The translations under genes were made by a program, and so were the position numbers. DNA of 64,000 nucleotides from Arenicola marina (Eukaryota > Annelida > Polychaeta > Arenicolidae): positions 2,108,001 to 2,172,000 of the forward strand of contig OZ025255.1 in assembly GCA_964019135.1 (NCBI GenBank), read 5' to 3'. Numbering within the stretch: the stretch's first letter is position 1; each line of letters starts with the position of its first letter. The notes below the pieces were generated by a model. It was not told the DNA's origin. It saw only the letters and a program-made list of their open reading frames with translations, and ran no database searches. Shown here piece after piece: positions 10,799-23,500 of this stretch.

Positions 10799-11694
10799 TG
10801 TCCCAGTGTCCGGGCCGGATTCATCCTGGTACTTACCCAGTGGTGGTCCCAGAGCCCCATCACCACGGCTGGTCCCAGTGTCCGGGCCGGTTACATCCTG
10901 GTACTTACCCAGTGGTGGTCCCAGAGCCCCATCACCACGGCTGGTCCCAGTGTCCGGGCCGGGTACATCCTGGTACTTACCCAGTGGTGGTCCCAGAGCC
11001 CCATCACCACGGCTGGTCCCAGTGTCCGGGCCGGTTACATCCTGGTACTTACCCAGTGGTGGTCCCAGAGCCCCATCACCACGGCTGATCCCAGTGTCCT
11101 AGTGTCCCAGTGTCCGGGCCGGATTCATCCTGGTACCCACCCAGTGGTGGTCCCAGAGCCCCATCACCACGGCTGGTCCCAGTGTCCGGGCCGGATTCAT
11201 CCTGGTACTTACCCAGTGGTGGTCCCAGAGCCCCATCACCACGGCTGGTCCCAGTGTCCGGGCCGGGTACATCCTGGTACTTACCCAGTGGTGGTCCCAG
11301 AGCCCCATCACCACGGCTGGTCCCAGTGTCCGGGCCGGGTACATCCTGGTACTTACCCAGTGGTGGTCCCAGAGCCCCATCACCACGGCTGGTCCCAGTG
11401 TCCGGGCCGGATACATCCTGGTATTTACCCAGTGGTGGTCCCAGAGCCCCATCACCACGGCTGGTCCCAGTGTCCGGGCCGGGTACATCCTGGTACTTAC
11501 CCAGTGGTGGTCCCAGAGCCCCATCACCATGGCTGGCCCCAGTGTCCGGGCCGGGTACATCCTGGTACTTACCCAGTGGTGGTCCCAGAGCCCCATCACC
11601 ACGGCTGGTCCCAGTGTCCGGGCCGGGTACATCCTGGTACTTACCCAGTGGTGGTCCCAGAGCCTCATCACCACGGCTGATCCCAGTGTCCTAG
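10799..11694 (+). repeat. beta plus 592-bp gamma block
   Basis: A beta block (10,799-11,102) is followed by a gamma block (11,103-11,694). The gamma block shares the GGTACCCACCCAGTGG variant with the one at 4,512, which is not seen in the later gamma copies. This ties the segment to 4,512-5,031 rather than to the 3,807-bp repeat that follows. Confidence 0.82.
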
Positions 11695-14600
11695 TGTCCG
11701 GCCGGGTACATCCTGGTACTTACCCAGTGGTGGTCCCAGAGCCCCATCACCACGGCTGGCCCTAGTGTCCGGGCCGGGTACATCCTGGTACTTACCTAGT
11801 GGTGGTCCCAGAGCCCCATCACCACGGCTGGTCCCAGTGTCCGGGCCGGGTACATCCTGGTACTTACCCAGTGGTGGTCCCAGAGCCCCATCACCACGGC
11901 TGGTCCCAGTGTCCCAGTGTCCGGGCCGGGTACATCCTGGTACTTACCCAGTGGTGGTCCCAGAGCCCCATCACCACGGCTGGTCCCAGTGTCCGGGCCG
12001 GGTACATCCTGGTACTTACCCAGTGGTGGTCCCAGAGCCCCATCACCACGGCTGGCCCCAGTGTCCGGGCCGGGTACATCCTGGTACTTACCCAGTGGTG
12101 GTCTCAGAGCCCCATCACCACGGCTGGTCCCAGTGTCCGGGCCGGTTACATCTTGGTACTTACCCAGTGGTGGTCCCAGAGCCCCATCACCACGGCTGGT
12201 CCCAGTGTCCCAGTGTCCGGGCCGGGTACATCCTGGTACTTACCCAGTGGTGGTCCCAGAGCCCCATCACCACGGCTGGTCCCAGTGTCCGGGCCGGGTA
12301 CATCCTGGTACTTACCCAGTGGTGGTCCCAGAGCCTCGTCACCACGGCTGATCCCAGTGTCTTGGTGTCCCAGTGTCCGGGCCGGATTCATCCTGGTACT
12401 TACCCAGTGGTGGTCCCAGAGCCCCATCACCACGGCTGGTCCCAGTATCCGGGCCGGTTACATCCTGGTACTTACCCAGTGGTGGTCCCAGAGCCCCATC
12501 ACCACGGCTGGTCCCAGTGTCCGGGCCGGGTACATCCTGGTACTTACCCAGTGGTGGTCCCAGAGCCCCATCACCACGGCTGGTCCCAGTGTCCGGGCCG
12601 GTTACATCCTGGTACTTACCCAGTGGTGGTCCCAGAGCCCCATCACCACGGCTGATCCCAGTGTCCTAGTGTCCCAGTGTCCGGGCCGGATTCATCCTGG
12701 TACTTACCCAGTGGTGGTCCCAGAGCCCCATCACCACGGCTGGTCCCAGTGTCCGGGCCGGATTCATCCTGGTACTTACCCAGTGGTGGTCCCAGAGCCC
12801 CATCACCACGGCTGGTCCCAGTGTCCGGGCCGGGTACATCCTGGTACTTACCCAGTGGTGGTCCCAGAGCCCCATCACCACGGCTGGTCCCAGTGTCCGG
12901 GCCGGGTACATCCTGGTACTTACCCAGTGGTGGTCCCAGAGCCCCATCACCACGGCTGGTCCCAGTGTCCGGGCCGGATACATCCTGGTACTTACCCAGT
13001 GGTGGTCCCAGAGCCCCATCACCACGGCTGGTCCCAGTGTCCGGGCCGGGTACATCCTGGTACTTACCCAGTGGTGGTCCCAGAGCCCCATCACCACGGC
13101 TGGTCCCAGTGTCCGGGCCGGGTACATCCTGGTACTTACCCAGTGGTGGTCCCAGAGCCCCATCACCACGGCTGGTCCCAGTGTCCGGGCCGGATACATC
13201 CTGGTACTTACCCAGTGGTGGTCCCAGAGCCCCATCACCACGGCTGGTCCCAGTGTCCGGGCCGGGTACATCCTGGTACTTACCCAGTGGTGGTCCCAGA
13301 GCCCCATCACCATGGCTGGCCCCAGTGTCCGGGCCGGGTACATCCTGGTACTTACCCAGTGGTGGTCCCAGAGCCCCATCACCACGGCTGGTCCCAGTGT
13401 CCGGGCCGGGTACATCCTGGTACTTACCCAGTGGTGGTCCCAGAGCCTCATCACCACGGCTGATCCCAGTGTCCTAGTGTCCGGGCCGGGTACATCCTGG
13501 TACTTACCCAGTGGTGGTCCCAGAGCCCCATCACCACGGCTGGCCCTAGTGTCCGGGCCGGGTACATCCTGGTACTTACCTAGTGGTGGTCCCAGAGCCC
13601 CATCACCACGGCTGGTCCCAGTGTCCGGGCCGGGTACATCCTGGTACTTACCCAGTGGTAGTCCCAGAGCCCCATCACCACGGCTGGTCCCAGTGTCCCA
13701 GTGTCCGGGCCGGGTACATCCTGGTACTTACCCAGTGGTGGTCCCAGAGCCCCATCACCACGGCTGTTCCCAGTGTCCCAGTGTCCGGGCCGGGTACATC
13801 CTGGTACTTACCCAGTGGTGGTCCCAGAGCCCCATCACCACGGCTGGTCCCAGTGTCCGGGCCGGGTACATCCTGGTACTTACCCAGTGGTGGTCCCAGA
13901 GCCCCATCACCACGGCTGGCCCCAGTGTCCGGGCCGGGTACATCCTGGTACTTACCCAGTGGTGGTCTCAGAGCCCCATCACCACGGCTGGTCCCAGTGT
14001 CCGGACCGGTTACATCTTGGTACTTACCCAGTGGTGGTCCCAGAGCCCCATCACCACGGCTGGTCCCAGTGTCCCAGTGTCCGGGCCGGGTACATCCTGG
14101 TACTTACCCAGTGGTGGTCCCAGAGCCCCATCACCACGGCTGGTCCCAGTGTCCGGGCCGGGTACATCCTGGTACTTACCCAGTGGTGGTCCCAGAGCCT
14201 CGTCACCACGGCTGATCCCAGTGTCCTAGTGTCCCAGTGTCCGGGCCGGATTCATCCTGGTACTTACCCAGTGGTGGTCCCAGAGCCCCATCACCACGGC
14301 TGGTCCCAGTGTCCGGGCCGGTTACATCCTGGTACTTACCCAGTGGTGGTCCCAGAGCCCCATCACCACGGCTGGTCCCAGTGTCCGGGCCGGGTACATC
14401 CTGGTACTTACCCAGTGGTGGTCCCAGAGCCCCATCACCACGGCTGGTCCCAGTGTCCGGGCCGGTTACATCCTGGTACTTACCCAGTGGTAGTCCCAGA
14501 GCCCCATCACCAGGGCTGATCCCAGTGTCCTAGTGTCCCAGTGTCCGGGCCGGATTCATCCTGGTACTTACCCAGTGGTGGTCCCAGAGCCCCATCACCA

Positions 14601-15205
14601 CGGCTGGTCCCAGTGTCCGGGCCGGATTCATCCTGGTACTTACCCAGTGGTGGTCCCAGAGCCCCATCACCACGGCTGGTCCCAGTGTCCGGGCCGGGTA
14701 CATCCTGGTACTTACCCAGTGGTGGTCCCAGAGCCCCATCACCACGGCTGGTCCCAGTGTCCGGGCCGGGTACATCCTGGTACTTACCCAGTGGTGGTCC
14801 CAGAGCCCCATCACCACGGCTGGTCCCAGTGTCCGGGCCGGATACATCCTGGTACTTACCCAGTGGTGGTCCCAGAGCCCCATCACCAGGGCTGATCCCA
14901 GTGTCCGGGCCGGGTACATCCTGGTACTTACCCAGTGGTGGTCCCAGAGCCCCATCACCATGGCTGGCCCCAGTGTCCGGGCCGGGTACATCCTGGTACT
15001 TACCCAGTGGTGGTCCCAGAGCCCCATCACCACGGCTGGTCCCAGTGTCCGGGCCGGGTACATCCTGGTACTTACCCAGTGGTGGTCCCAGAGCCTCGTC
15101 ACCACGGCTGATCCCAGTGTCCTAGTGTCCGGGCCGGGTACATCCTCGTACTTACCCAGTGGTGGTCCCAGAGCCTCATCACCACGGCTGATCCCAGTGT
15201 CCTAG
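11695..15205 (+). repeat. 3,807-bp-spaced higher-order unit, copy 1
   Basis: In order it contains alpha (671 bp), beta (304), gamma (808), extended alpha (752), beta (304), gamma (592) and one 80-bp monomer. The same order with matching variants returns 3,807 bp downstream at 15,502-19,012. Comparing the two by eye shows five base differences: two in the landmark near 12,361-12,365 (CTTGG here, CCTAG there), and one each at 13,660, 14,005 and 14,513. That implies about 99.9% identity and a recent duplication. Silent differences missed by eye would lower this slightly. Confidence 0.88.
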
Positions 15206-15501
15206 TGTCCGGGCCGGGTACATCCTGGTACTTACCCAGTGGTGGTCCCAGAGCCCCATCACCACGGCTGGTCCCAGTGTCCGGGCCGGGTACATCCTGG
15301 TACTTACCCAGTGGTGGTCCCAGAGCCCCATCACCATGGCTGGCCCCAGTGTCCGGGCCGGGTACATCCTGGTACTTACCCAGTGGTGGTCCCAGAGCCC
15401 CATCACCACGGCTGGTCCCAGTGTCCGGGCCGGGTACATCCTGGTACTTACCCAGTGGTGGTCCCAGAGCCTCATCACCACGGCTGATCCCAGTGTCCTA
15501 G
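15206..15501 (+). repeat. 296-bp spacer-like gamma remnant between the two large copies
   Basis: These four monomers match the last part of a gamma block, including the CATCACCATGGCTGG unit and the CCTCATCACC end. They complete the 3,807-bp period (3,511 + 296). No equivalent follows copy 2, which passes straight into an alpha block at 19,013. The segment probably marks an exchange breakpoint. Confidence 0.78.
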
Positions 15502-18500
15502 TGTCCGGCCGGGTACATCCTGGTACTTACCCAGTGGTGGTCCCAGAGCCCCATCACCACGGCTGGCCCTAGTGTCCGGGCCGGGTACATCCTGGTACTT
15601 ACCTAGTGGTGGTCCCAGAGCCCCATCACCACGGCTGGTCCCAGTGTCCGGGCCGGGTACATCCTGGTACTTACCCAGTGGTGGTCCCAGAGCCCCATCA
15701 CCACGGCTGGTCCCAGTGTCCCAGTGTCCGGGCCGGGTACATCCTGGTACTTACCCAGTGGTGGTCCCAGAGCCCCATCACCACGGCTGGTCCCAGTGTC
15801 CGGGCCGGGTACATCCTGGTACTTACCCAGTGGTGGTCCCAGAGCCCCATCACCACGGCTGGCCCCAGTGTCCGGGCCGGGTACATCCTGGTACTTACCC
15901 AGTGGTGGTCTCAGAGCCCCATCACCACGGCTGGTCCCAGTGTCCGGGCCGGTTACATCTTGGTACTTACCCAGTGGTGGTCCCAGAGCCCCATCACCAC
16001 GGCTGGTCCCAGTGTCCCAGTGTCCGGGCCGGGTACATCCTGGTACTTACCCAGTGGTGGTCCCAGAGCCCCATCACCACGGCTGGTCCCAGTGTCCGGG
16101 CCGGGTACATCCTGGTACTTACCCAGTGGTGGTCCCAGAGCCTCGTCACCACGGCTGATCCCAGTGTCCTAGTGTCCCAGTGTCCGGGCCGGATTCATCC
16201 TGGTACTTACCCAGTGGTGGTCCCAGAGCCCCATCACCACGGCTGGTCCCAGTATCCGGGCCGGTTACATCCTGGTACTTACCCAGTGGTGGTCCCAGAG
16301 CCCCATCACCACGGCTGGTCCCAGTGTCCGGGCCGGGTACATCCTGGTACTTACCCAGTGGTGGTCCCAGAGCCCCATCACCACGGCTGGTCCCAGTGTC
16401 CGGGCCGGTTACATCCTGGTACTTACCCAGTGGTGGTCCCAGAGCCCCATCACCACGGCTGATCCCAGTGTCCTAGTGTCCCAGTGTCCGGGCCGGATTC
16501 ATCCTGGTACTTACCCAGTGGTGGTCCCAGAGCCCCATCACCACGGCTGGTCCCAGTGTCCGGGCCGGATTCATCCTGGTACTTACCCAGTGGTGGTCCC
16601 AGAGCCCCATCACCACGGCTGGTCCCAGTGTCCGGGCCGGGTACATCCTGGTACTTACCCAGTGGTGGTCCCAGAGCCCCATCACCACGGCTGGTCCCAG
16701 TGTCCGGGCCGGGTACATCCTGGTACTTACCCAGTGGTGGTCCCAGAGCCCCATCACCACGGCTGGTCCCAGTGTCCGGGCCGGATACATCCTGGTACTT
16801 ACCCAGTGGTGGTCCCAGAGCCCCATCACCACGGCTGGTCCCAGTGTCCGGGCCGGGTACATCCTGGTACTTACCCAGTGGTGGTCCCAGAGCCCCATCA
16901 CCACGGCTGGTCCCAGTGTCCGGGCCGGGTACATCCTGGTACTTACCCAGTGGTGGTCCCAGAGCCCCATCACCACGGCTGGTCCCAGTGTCCGGGCCGG
17001 ATACATCCTGGTACTTACCCAGTGGTGGTCCCAGAGCCCCATCACCACGGCTGGTCCCAGTGTCCGGGCCGGGTACATCCTGGTACTTACCCAGTGGTGG
17101 TCCCAGAGCCCCATCACCATGGCTGGCCCCAGTGTCCGGGCCGGGTACATCCTGGTACTTACCCAGTGGTGGTCCCAGAGCCCCATCACCACGGCTGGTC
17201 CCAGTGTCCGGGCCGGGTACATCCTGGTACTTACCCAGTGGTGGTCCCAGAGCCTCATCACCACGGCTGATCCCAGTGTCCTAGTGTCCGGGCCGGGTAC
17301 ATCCTGGTACTTACCCAGTGGTGGTCCCAGAGCCCCATCACCACGGCTGGCCCTAGTGTCCGGGCCGGGTACATCCTGGTACTTACCTAGTGGTGGTCCC
17401 AGAGCCCCATCACCACGGCTGGTCCCAGTGTCCGGGCCGGGTACATCCTGGTACTTACCCAGTGGTGGTCCCAGAGCCCCATCACCACGGCTGGTCCCAG
17501 TGTCCCAGTGTCCGGGCCGGGTACATCCTGGTACTTACCCAGTGGTGGTCCCAGAGCCCCATCACCACGGCTGTTCCCAGTGTCCCAGTGTCCGGGCCGG
17601 GTACATCCTGGTACTTACCCAGTGGTGGTCCCAGAGCCCCATCACCACGGCTGGTCCCAGTGTCCGGGCCGGGTACATCCTGGTACTTACCCAGTGGTGG
17701 TCCCAGAGCCCCATCACCACGGCTGGCCCCAGTGTCCGGGCCGGGTACATCCTGGTACTTACCCAGTGGTGGTCTCAGAGCCCCATCACCACGGCTGGTC
17801 CCAGTGTCCGGGCCGGTTACATCTTGGTACTTACCCAGTGGTGGTCCCAGAGCCCCATCACCACGGCTGGTCCCAGTGTCCCAGTGTCCGGGCCGGGTAC
17901 ATCCTGGTACTTACCCAGTGGTGGTCCCAGAGCCCCATCACCACGGCTGGTCCCAGTGTCCGGGCCGGGTACATCCTGGTACTTACCCAGTGGTGGTCCC
18001 AGAGCCTCGTCACCACGGCTGATCCCAGTGTCCTAGTGTCCCAGTGTCCGGGCCGGATTCATCCTGGTACTTACCCAGTGGTGGTCCCAGAGCCCCATCA
18101 CCACGGCTGGTCCCAGTGTCCGGGCCGGTTACATCCTGGTACTTACCCAGTGGTGGTCCCAGAGCCCCATCACCACGGCTGGTCCCAGTGTCCGGGCCGG
18201 GTACATCCTGGTACTTACCCAGTGGTGGTCCCAGAGCCCCATCACCACGGCTGGTCCCAGTGTCCGGGCCGGTTACATCCTGGTACTTACCCAGTGGTAG
18301 TCCCAGAGCCCCATCACCACGGCTGATCCCAGTGTCCTAGTGTCCCAGTGTCCGGGCCGGATTCATCCTGGTACTTACCCAGTGGTGGTCCCAGAGCCCC
18401 ATCACCACGGCTGGTCCCAGTGTCCGGGCCGGATTCATCCTGGTACTTACCCAGTGGTGGTCCCAGAGCCCCATCACCACGGCTGGTCCCAGTGTCCGGG

Positions 18501-19012
18501 CCGGGTACATCCTGGTACTTACCCAGTGGTGGTCCCAGAGCCCCATCACCACGGCTGGTCCCAGTGTCCGGGCCGGGTACATCCTGGTACTTACCCAGTG
18601 GTGGTCCCAGAGCCCCATCACCACGGCTGGTCCCAGTGTCCGGGCCGGATACATCCTGGTACTTACCCAGTGGTGGTCCCAGAGCCCCATCACCAGGGCT
18701 GATCCCAGTGTCCGGGCCGGGTACATCCTGGTACTTACCCAGTGGTGGTCCCAGAGCCCCATCACCATGGCTGGCCCCAGTGTCCGGGCCGGGTACATCC
18801 TGGTACTTACCCAGTGGTGGTCCCAGAGCCCCATCACCACGGCTGGTCCCAGTGTCCGGGCCGGGTACATCCTGGTACTTACCCAGTGGTGGTCCCAGAG
18901 CCTCGTCACCACGGCTGATCCCAGTGTCCTAGTGTCCGGGCCGGGTACATCCTCGTACTTACCCAGTGGTGGTCCCAGAGCCTCATCACCACGGCTGATC
19001 CCAGTGTCCTAG
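15502..19012 (+). repeat. 3,807-bp-spaced higher-order unit, copy 2
   Basis: Alpha (15,502-16,172), beta (16,173-16,476), gamma (16,477-17,284), extended alpha (17,285-18,036), beta (18,037-18,340), gamma (18,341-18,932) and an 80-bp monomer (18,933-19,012) follow the order of copy 1. The leading alpha carries the same one-base shortened GTCCGGCCGGG, which explains why the period is 3,807 rather than 3,808 bp. Confidence 0.88.
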
Positions 19013-20580
19013 TGTCCGGGCCGGGTACATCCTGGTACTTACCCAGTGGTGGTCCCAGAGCCCCATCACCACGGCTGGCCCTAGTGTCCGGGCCGGGTAC
19101 ATCCTGGTACTTACCTAGTGGTGGTCCCAGAGCCCCATCACCACGGCTGGTCCCAGTGTCCGGGCCGGGTACATCCTGGTACTTACCCAGTGGTGGTCCC
19201 AGAGCCCCATCACCACGGCTGGTCCCAGTGTCCCAGTGTCCGGGCCGGGTACATCCTGGTACTTACCCAGTGGTGGTCCCAGAGCCCCATCACCACGGCT
19301 GGTCCCAGTGTCCGGGCCGGGTACATCCTGGTACTTACCCAGTGGTGGTCCCAGAGCCCCATCACCACGGCTGGCCCCAGTGTCCGGGCCGGGTACATCC
19401 TGGTACTTACCCAGTGGTGGTCTCAGAGCCCCATCACCACGGCTGGTCCCAGTGTCCGGGCCGGTTACATCTTGGTACTTACCCAGTGGTGGTCCCAGAG
19501 CCCCATCACCACGGCTGGTCCCAGTGTCCCAGTGTCCGGGCCGGGTACATCCTGGTACTTACCCAGTGGTGGTCCCAGAGCCCCATCACCACGGCTGGTC
19601 CCAGTGTCCGGGCCGGGTACATCCTGGTACTTACCCAGTGGTGGTCCCAGAGCCTCGTCACCACGGCTGATCCCAGTGTCCTAGTGTCCCAGTGTCCGGG
19701 CCGGATTCATCCTGGTACTTACCCAGTGGTGGTCCCAGAGCCCCATCACCACGGCTGGTCCCAGTGTCCGGGCCGGTTACATCCTGGTACTTACCCAGTG
19801 GTGGTCCCAGAGCCCCATCACCACGGCTGGTCCCAGTGTCCGGGCCGGGTACATCCTGGTACTTACCCAGTGGTGGTCCCAGAGCCCCATCACCACGGCT
19901 GGTCCCAGTGTCCGGGCCGGTTACATCCTGGTACTTACCCAGTGGTGGTCCCAGAGCCCCATCACCACGGCTGATCCCAGTGTCCTAGTGTCCCAGTGTC
20001 CGGGCCGGATTCATCCTGGTACTTACCCAGTGGTGGTCCCAGAGCCCCATCACCACGGCTGGTCCCAGTGTCCGGGCCGGATTCATCCTGGTACTTACCC
20101 AGTGGTGGTCCCAGAGCCCCATCACCACGGCTGGTCCCAGTGTCCGGGCCGGGTACATCCTGGTACTTACCCAGTGGTGGTCCCAGAGCCCCATCACCAC
20201 GGCTGGTCCCAGTGTCCGGGCCGGGTACATCCTGGTACTTACCCAGTGGTGGTCCCAGAGCCCCATCACCACGGCTGGTCCCAGTGTCCGGGCCGGATAC
20301 ATCCTGGTACTTACCCAGTGGTGGTCCCAGAGCCCCATCACCAGGGCTGATCCCAGTGTCCGGGCCGGGTACATCCTGGTACTTACCCAGTGGTGGTCCC
20401 AGAGCCCCATCACCATGGCTGGCCCCAGTGTCCGGGCCGGGTACATCCTGGTACTTACCCAGTGGTGGTCCCAGAGCCCCATCACCACGGCTGGTCCCAG
20501 TGTCCGGGCCGGGTACATCCTGGTACTTACCCAGTGGTGGTCCCAGAGCCTCGTCACCACGGCTGATCCCAGTGTCCTAG
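19013..20580 (+). repeat. third, shorter alpha-beta-gamma copy (1,648-bp spacing)
   Basis: A 672-bp alpha, 304-bp beta and 592-bp gamma repeat the last half of copy 2 at a spacing of 1,648 bp, measured from 18,037 to 19,685 and from 18,341 to 19,989. One visible difference is GGTAGTCCC near 18,299 against GGTGGTCCC near 19,947. The extra 80-bp unit of the extended alpha is missing here. Confidence 0.85.
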
Positions 20581-23500
20581 TGTCCGGGCCGGGTACATCC
20601 TCGTACTTACCCAGTGGTGGTCCCAGAGCCCCATCACCACGGCTGGTCCCAGTGTCCGGGCCGGGTACATCCTGGTACTTATCCAGTGGTGGTCCCAGAG
20701 CCCCATCACCACGGCTGGCCCCAGTGTCCGGGCCGGGTACATCCTGGTACTTACCCAGTGGTGGTCTCAGAGCCCCATCACCACGGCTGGTCCCAGTGTC
20801 CGGGCCGCTTACATCTTGGTACTTACCCAGTGGTGGTCCCAGAGCCCCATCACCACGGCTGGTCCCAGTGTCCCAGTGTCCGGGCCGGTTACATCCCGGT
20901 ACTTACACAGTGGTGGTCCCAGAGCCCCATCACCACGGCTGGCCCCAGTGTCCGGGCCGGTTACATCCTGGTACTTACCCAGTGGTGGTCCCAGAGCCCC
21001 ATCACCACGGCTGGTCCCAGTGTCCGGGCCGGGTACATCCTGGTACTTACCCAGTGGGGGTCCCAGAGCCCCATCACCACGGCTGGTCCTAGTGCCCCAG
21101 TGACCGGGCCGGGTACATCCTGGTACTTACCCAGTGGTGGTCCCAGAGCCTCGTCACCACGGCTGATCCCAGTGTCCTGGTGTCCCAGTGTCCGGGCCGG
21201 ATTCATCCTGGTACTTACCCAGTGGTGGTCCCAGAGCCCCATCACCACGGCTGGTCCCAGTGTCCGGGCCGGTTACATCCTGGTACTTACCCAGTGGTGG
21301 TCCCAGAGACCCATCACCACGGCTGGTCCCAGTGTCCGGGCCGGGTACATCCTGATACTTACCCAGTGGTGGTCCCAGAGCCCCATCACCACGGCTGGTC
21401 CCAGTGTCCGGGCCGGTTACATCCTGGTACTTACCCAGTGGTGGTCCCAGAGCCCCATCACCACGGCTGATCCCAGTGTCCTAGTGTCCCAGTGTCCGGG
21501 CCGGATTCATCCTGGTACTTACCCAGTGGTGGTCCCAGAGCCCCATCACCACGGCTGGTCCCAGTGTCCGGGCCGGATTCATCCTGGTACTTACCCAGTG
21601 GTGGTCCCAGAGCCCCATCACCACGGCTGGTCCCAGTGTCCGGGCCGGATACATCCTGGTACTTACCCAGTGGTGGTCCCAGAACCCCATCACCACGGCT
21701 GGCCCAAGTGTCCCAGTGTCCGGGCCGGTTGCATCCTGGTACTTACCCAGTGGTGGTCCCAGAGCCCCATCACCACGGCTGGCCCCAGTGTCCGGGCCGG
21801 TTACATCCTGGTACTTACCCAGTGGTGGTCCCAGAGCCCCATCACCACGGCTGGTCCCAGTGTCCGGGCCGGTTACATCTTGGTACTTACCCAGTGGTGG
21901 TCCCAGAGCCCCATCACCACGGCTGGTCCCAGTGTCCCAGTGTCCGGGCCGGTTACATCCCGGTACTTACCCAGTGGTGGTCCAAGAGCCCCATCACCAC
22001 GGCTGGCCCCAGTGTCCGGGCCGGTTACATCCTGGTACTTACCCAGTGGTGGTCCCAGAACCCCATCACCACGGCTGGCCCCAGTGTGCGGGCCGGGTTC
22101 ATCCTGGTACTTACCCAGTGGTGGTCCCAGAACCCCATCACCACGGCTGGCCCCAGTGTCCGGGCCGGGTTCATCCTGGTACTTACCCAGTGGTGGTCCC
22201 GGAACCCCATCACCACGGCTGGTCCCAGTTTCCGGGCCGGGTTCATGCTGGTACTTACCCAGTGGTGGTCCCAGAGCCCCATCACCACGGATGGTCCTAG
22301 TGCCCCAGTGTCCGGGCCGGGTACATCCTGGTACTTACCCAGTGGTGGTCCCAGAGCACCATCACCACGGCTGATCCCAGTGTCCTAGTGTCCCAGTGTC
22401 CAGGCCGGATTCATTCTCGTACTTACCCAGTGGTGGTCCCAGAGCCCCATCACCACGGCTGGTCCCAGTGTCCGGGCCGGGTACATCCTGGTACTTACCC
22501 AGTGGTGGTCCCAGAGCCCCATCACCACGGCTGGTCCCAGTGTCCGGGCCGGGTACATCCTGGTACTTAACCAGTGGTGGTCCCAGAGCCCCATCACCAC
22601 GGCTGGTCCCAGTGTCCGGGCCGGGTACATCCTGGTACTTAACCAGTGGTGGTCCCAGAGCCCCATCACCACGGCTGATCGCAGTGTCCTAGTGTCCCAG
22701 TGTCCGGACCGGATTCATCCTGGTACTTACCCAGTGGTGGTCCCAGAGCCCCATCACGACGGCTGGTCCCAGTGTCCGGGCCGGCTACATCCTGGTACTT
22801 ACCCAGTGGTGGTCCCAGAGCCCCATCACCACGGTTGGTCCCAGTGTCCCAGTGTCCGGGCCGGGTACATTCTGGTACTTACCCAGTGGTGGTCCCAGAG
22901 CCCCATCGCCACGGCTGGCCCCAGTGTCCGGGCCGGGTAGATCCTGGTACTTACCCAGTGGTGGTCCCAGAGCCCTATCAGCACGGCTGGCCCCAGTGTC
23001 CGGGCCGGGTACATCCTGGTACTTACCCAGTGGTGGTCCCAGAGCCCCATCACCACGGCTGGCCCTAGTGTCCGGGCCGGTTACATCCTGGTACTTACCC
23101 AGTGGTGGTCCCAGAGCCCCATCACCACGGCTGGTCCCAGTGTCCGGGCCGGGTACATCCTGGTACTTACCCAGTGGGGGTCCCAGAGCCCCATCACCAC
23201 GGCTGGTCCTAGTGCCCCAGGGTCCGGGCCGGGTACATCCTGGTACTTACCCAGTGGTGGTCCCAGAGCCCCATCACCACGGCTGGTCCCAGTGACCGGG
23301 CCGGGTACATCCTGGTACTTACCCAGTGGTGGTCCCAGAGCCTCGTCACCACGGCTGATCCCAGTGTCCTAGTGTCCCAGTGTCCCGGCCGGATTCATCC
23401 TGGTACTTACCCAGTGGTGGTCCCAGAGCCCCATCACCACGGCTGGTCCCAGTGTCCGGGCCGGTTACATCCTGGTACTTACCCAGTGGTGGTCCCAGAG

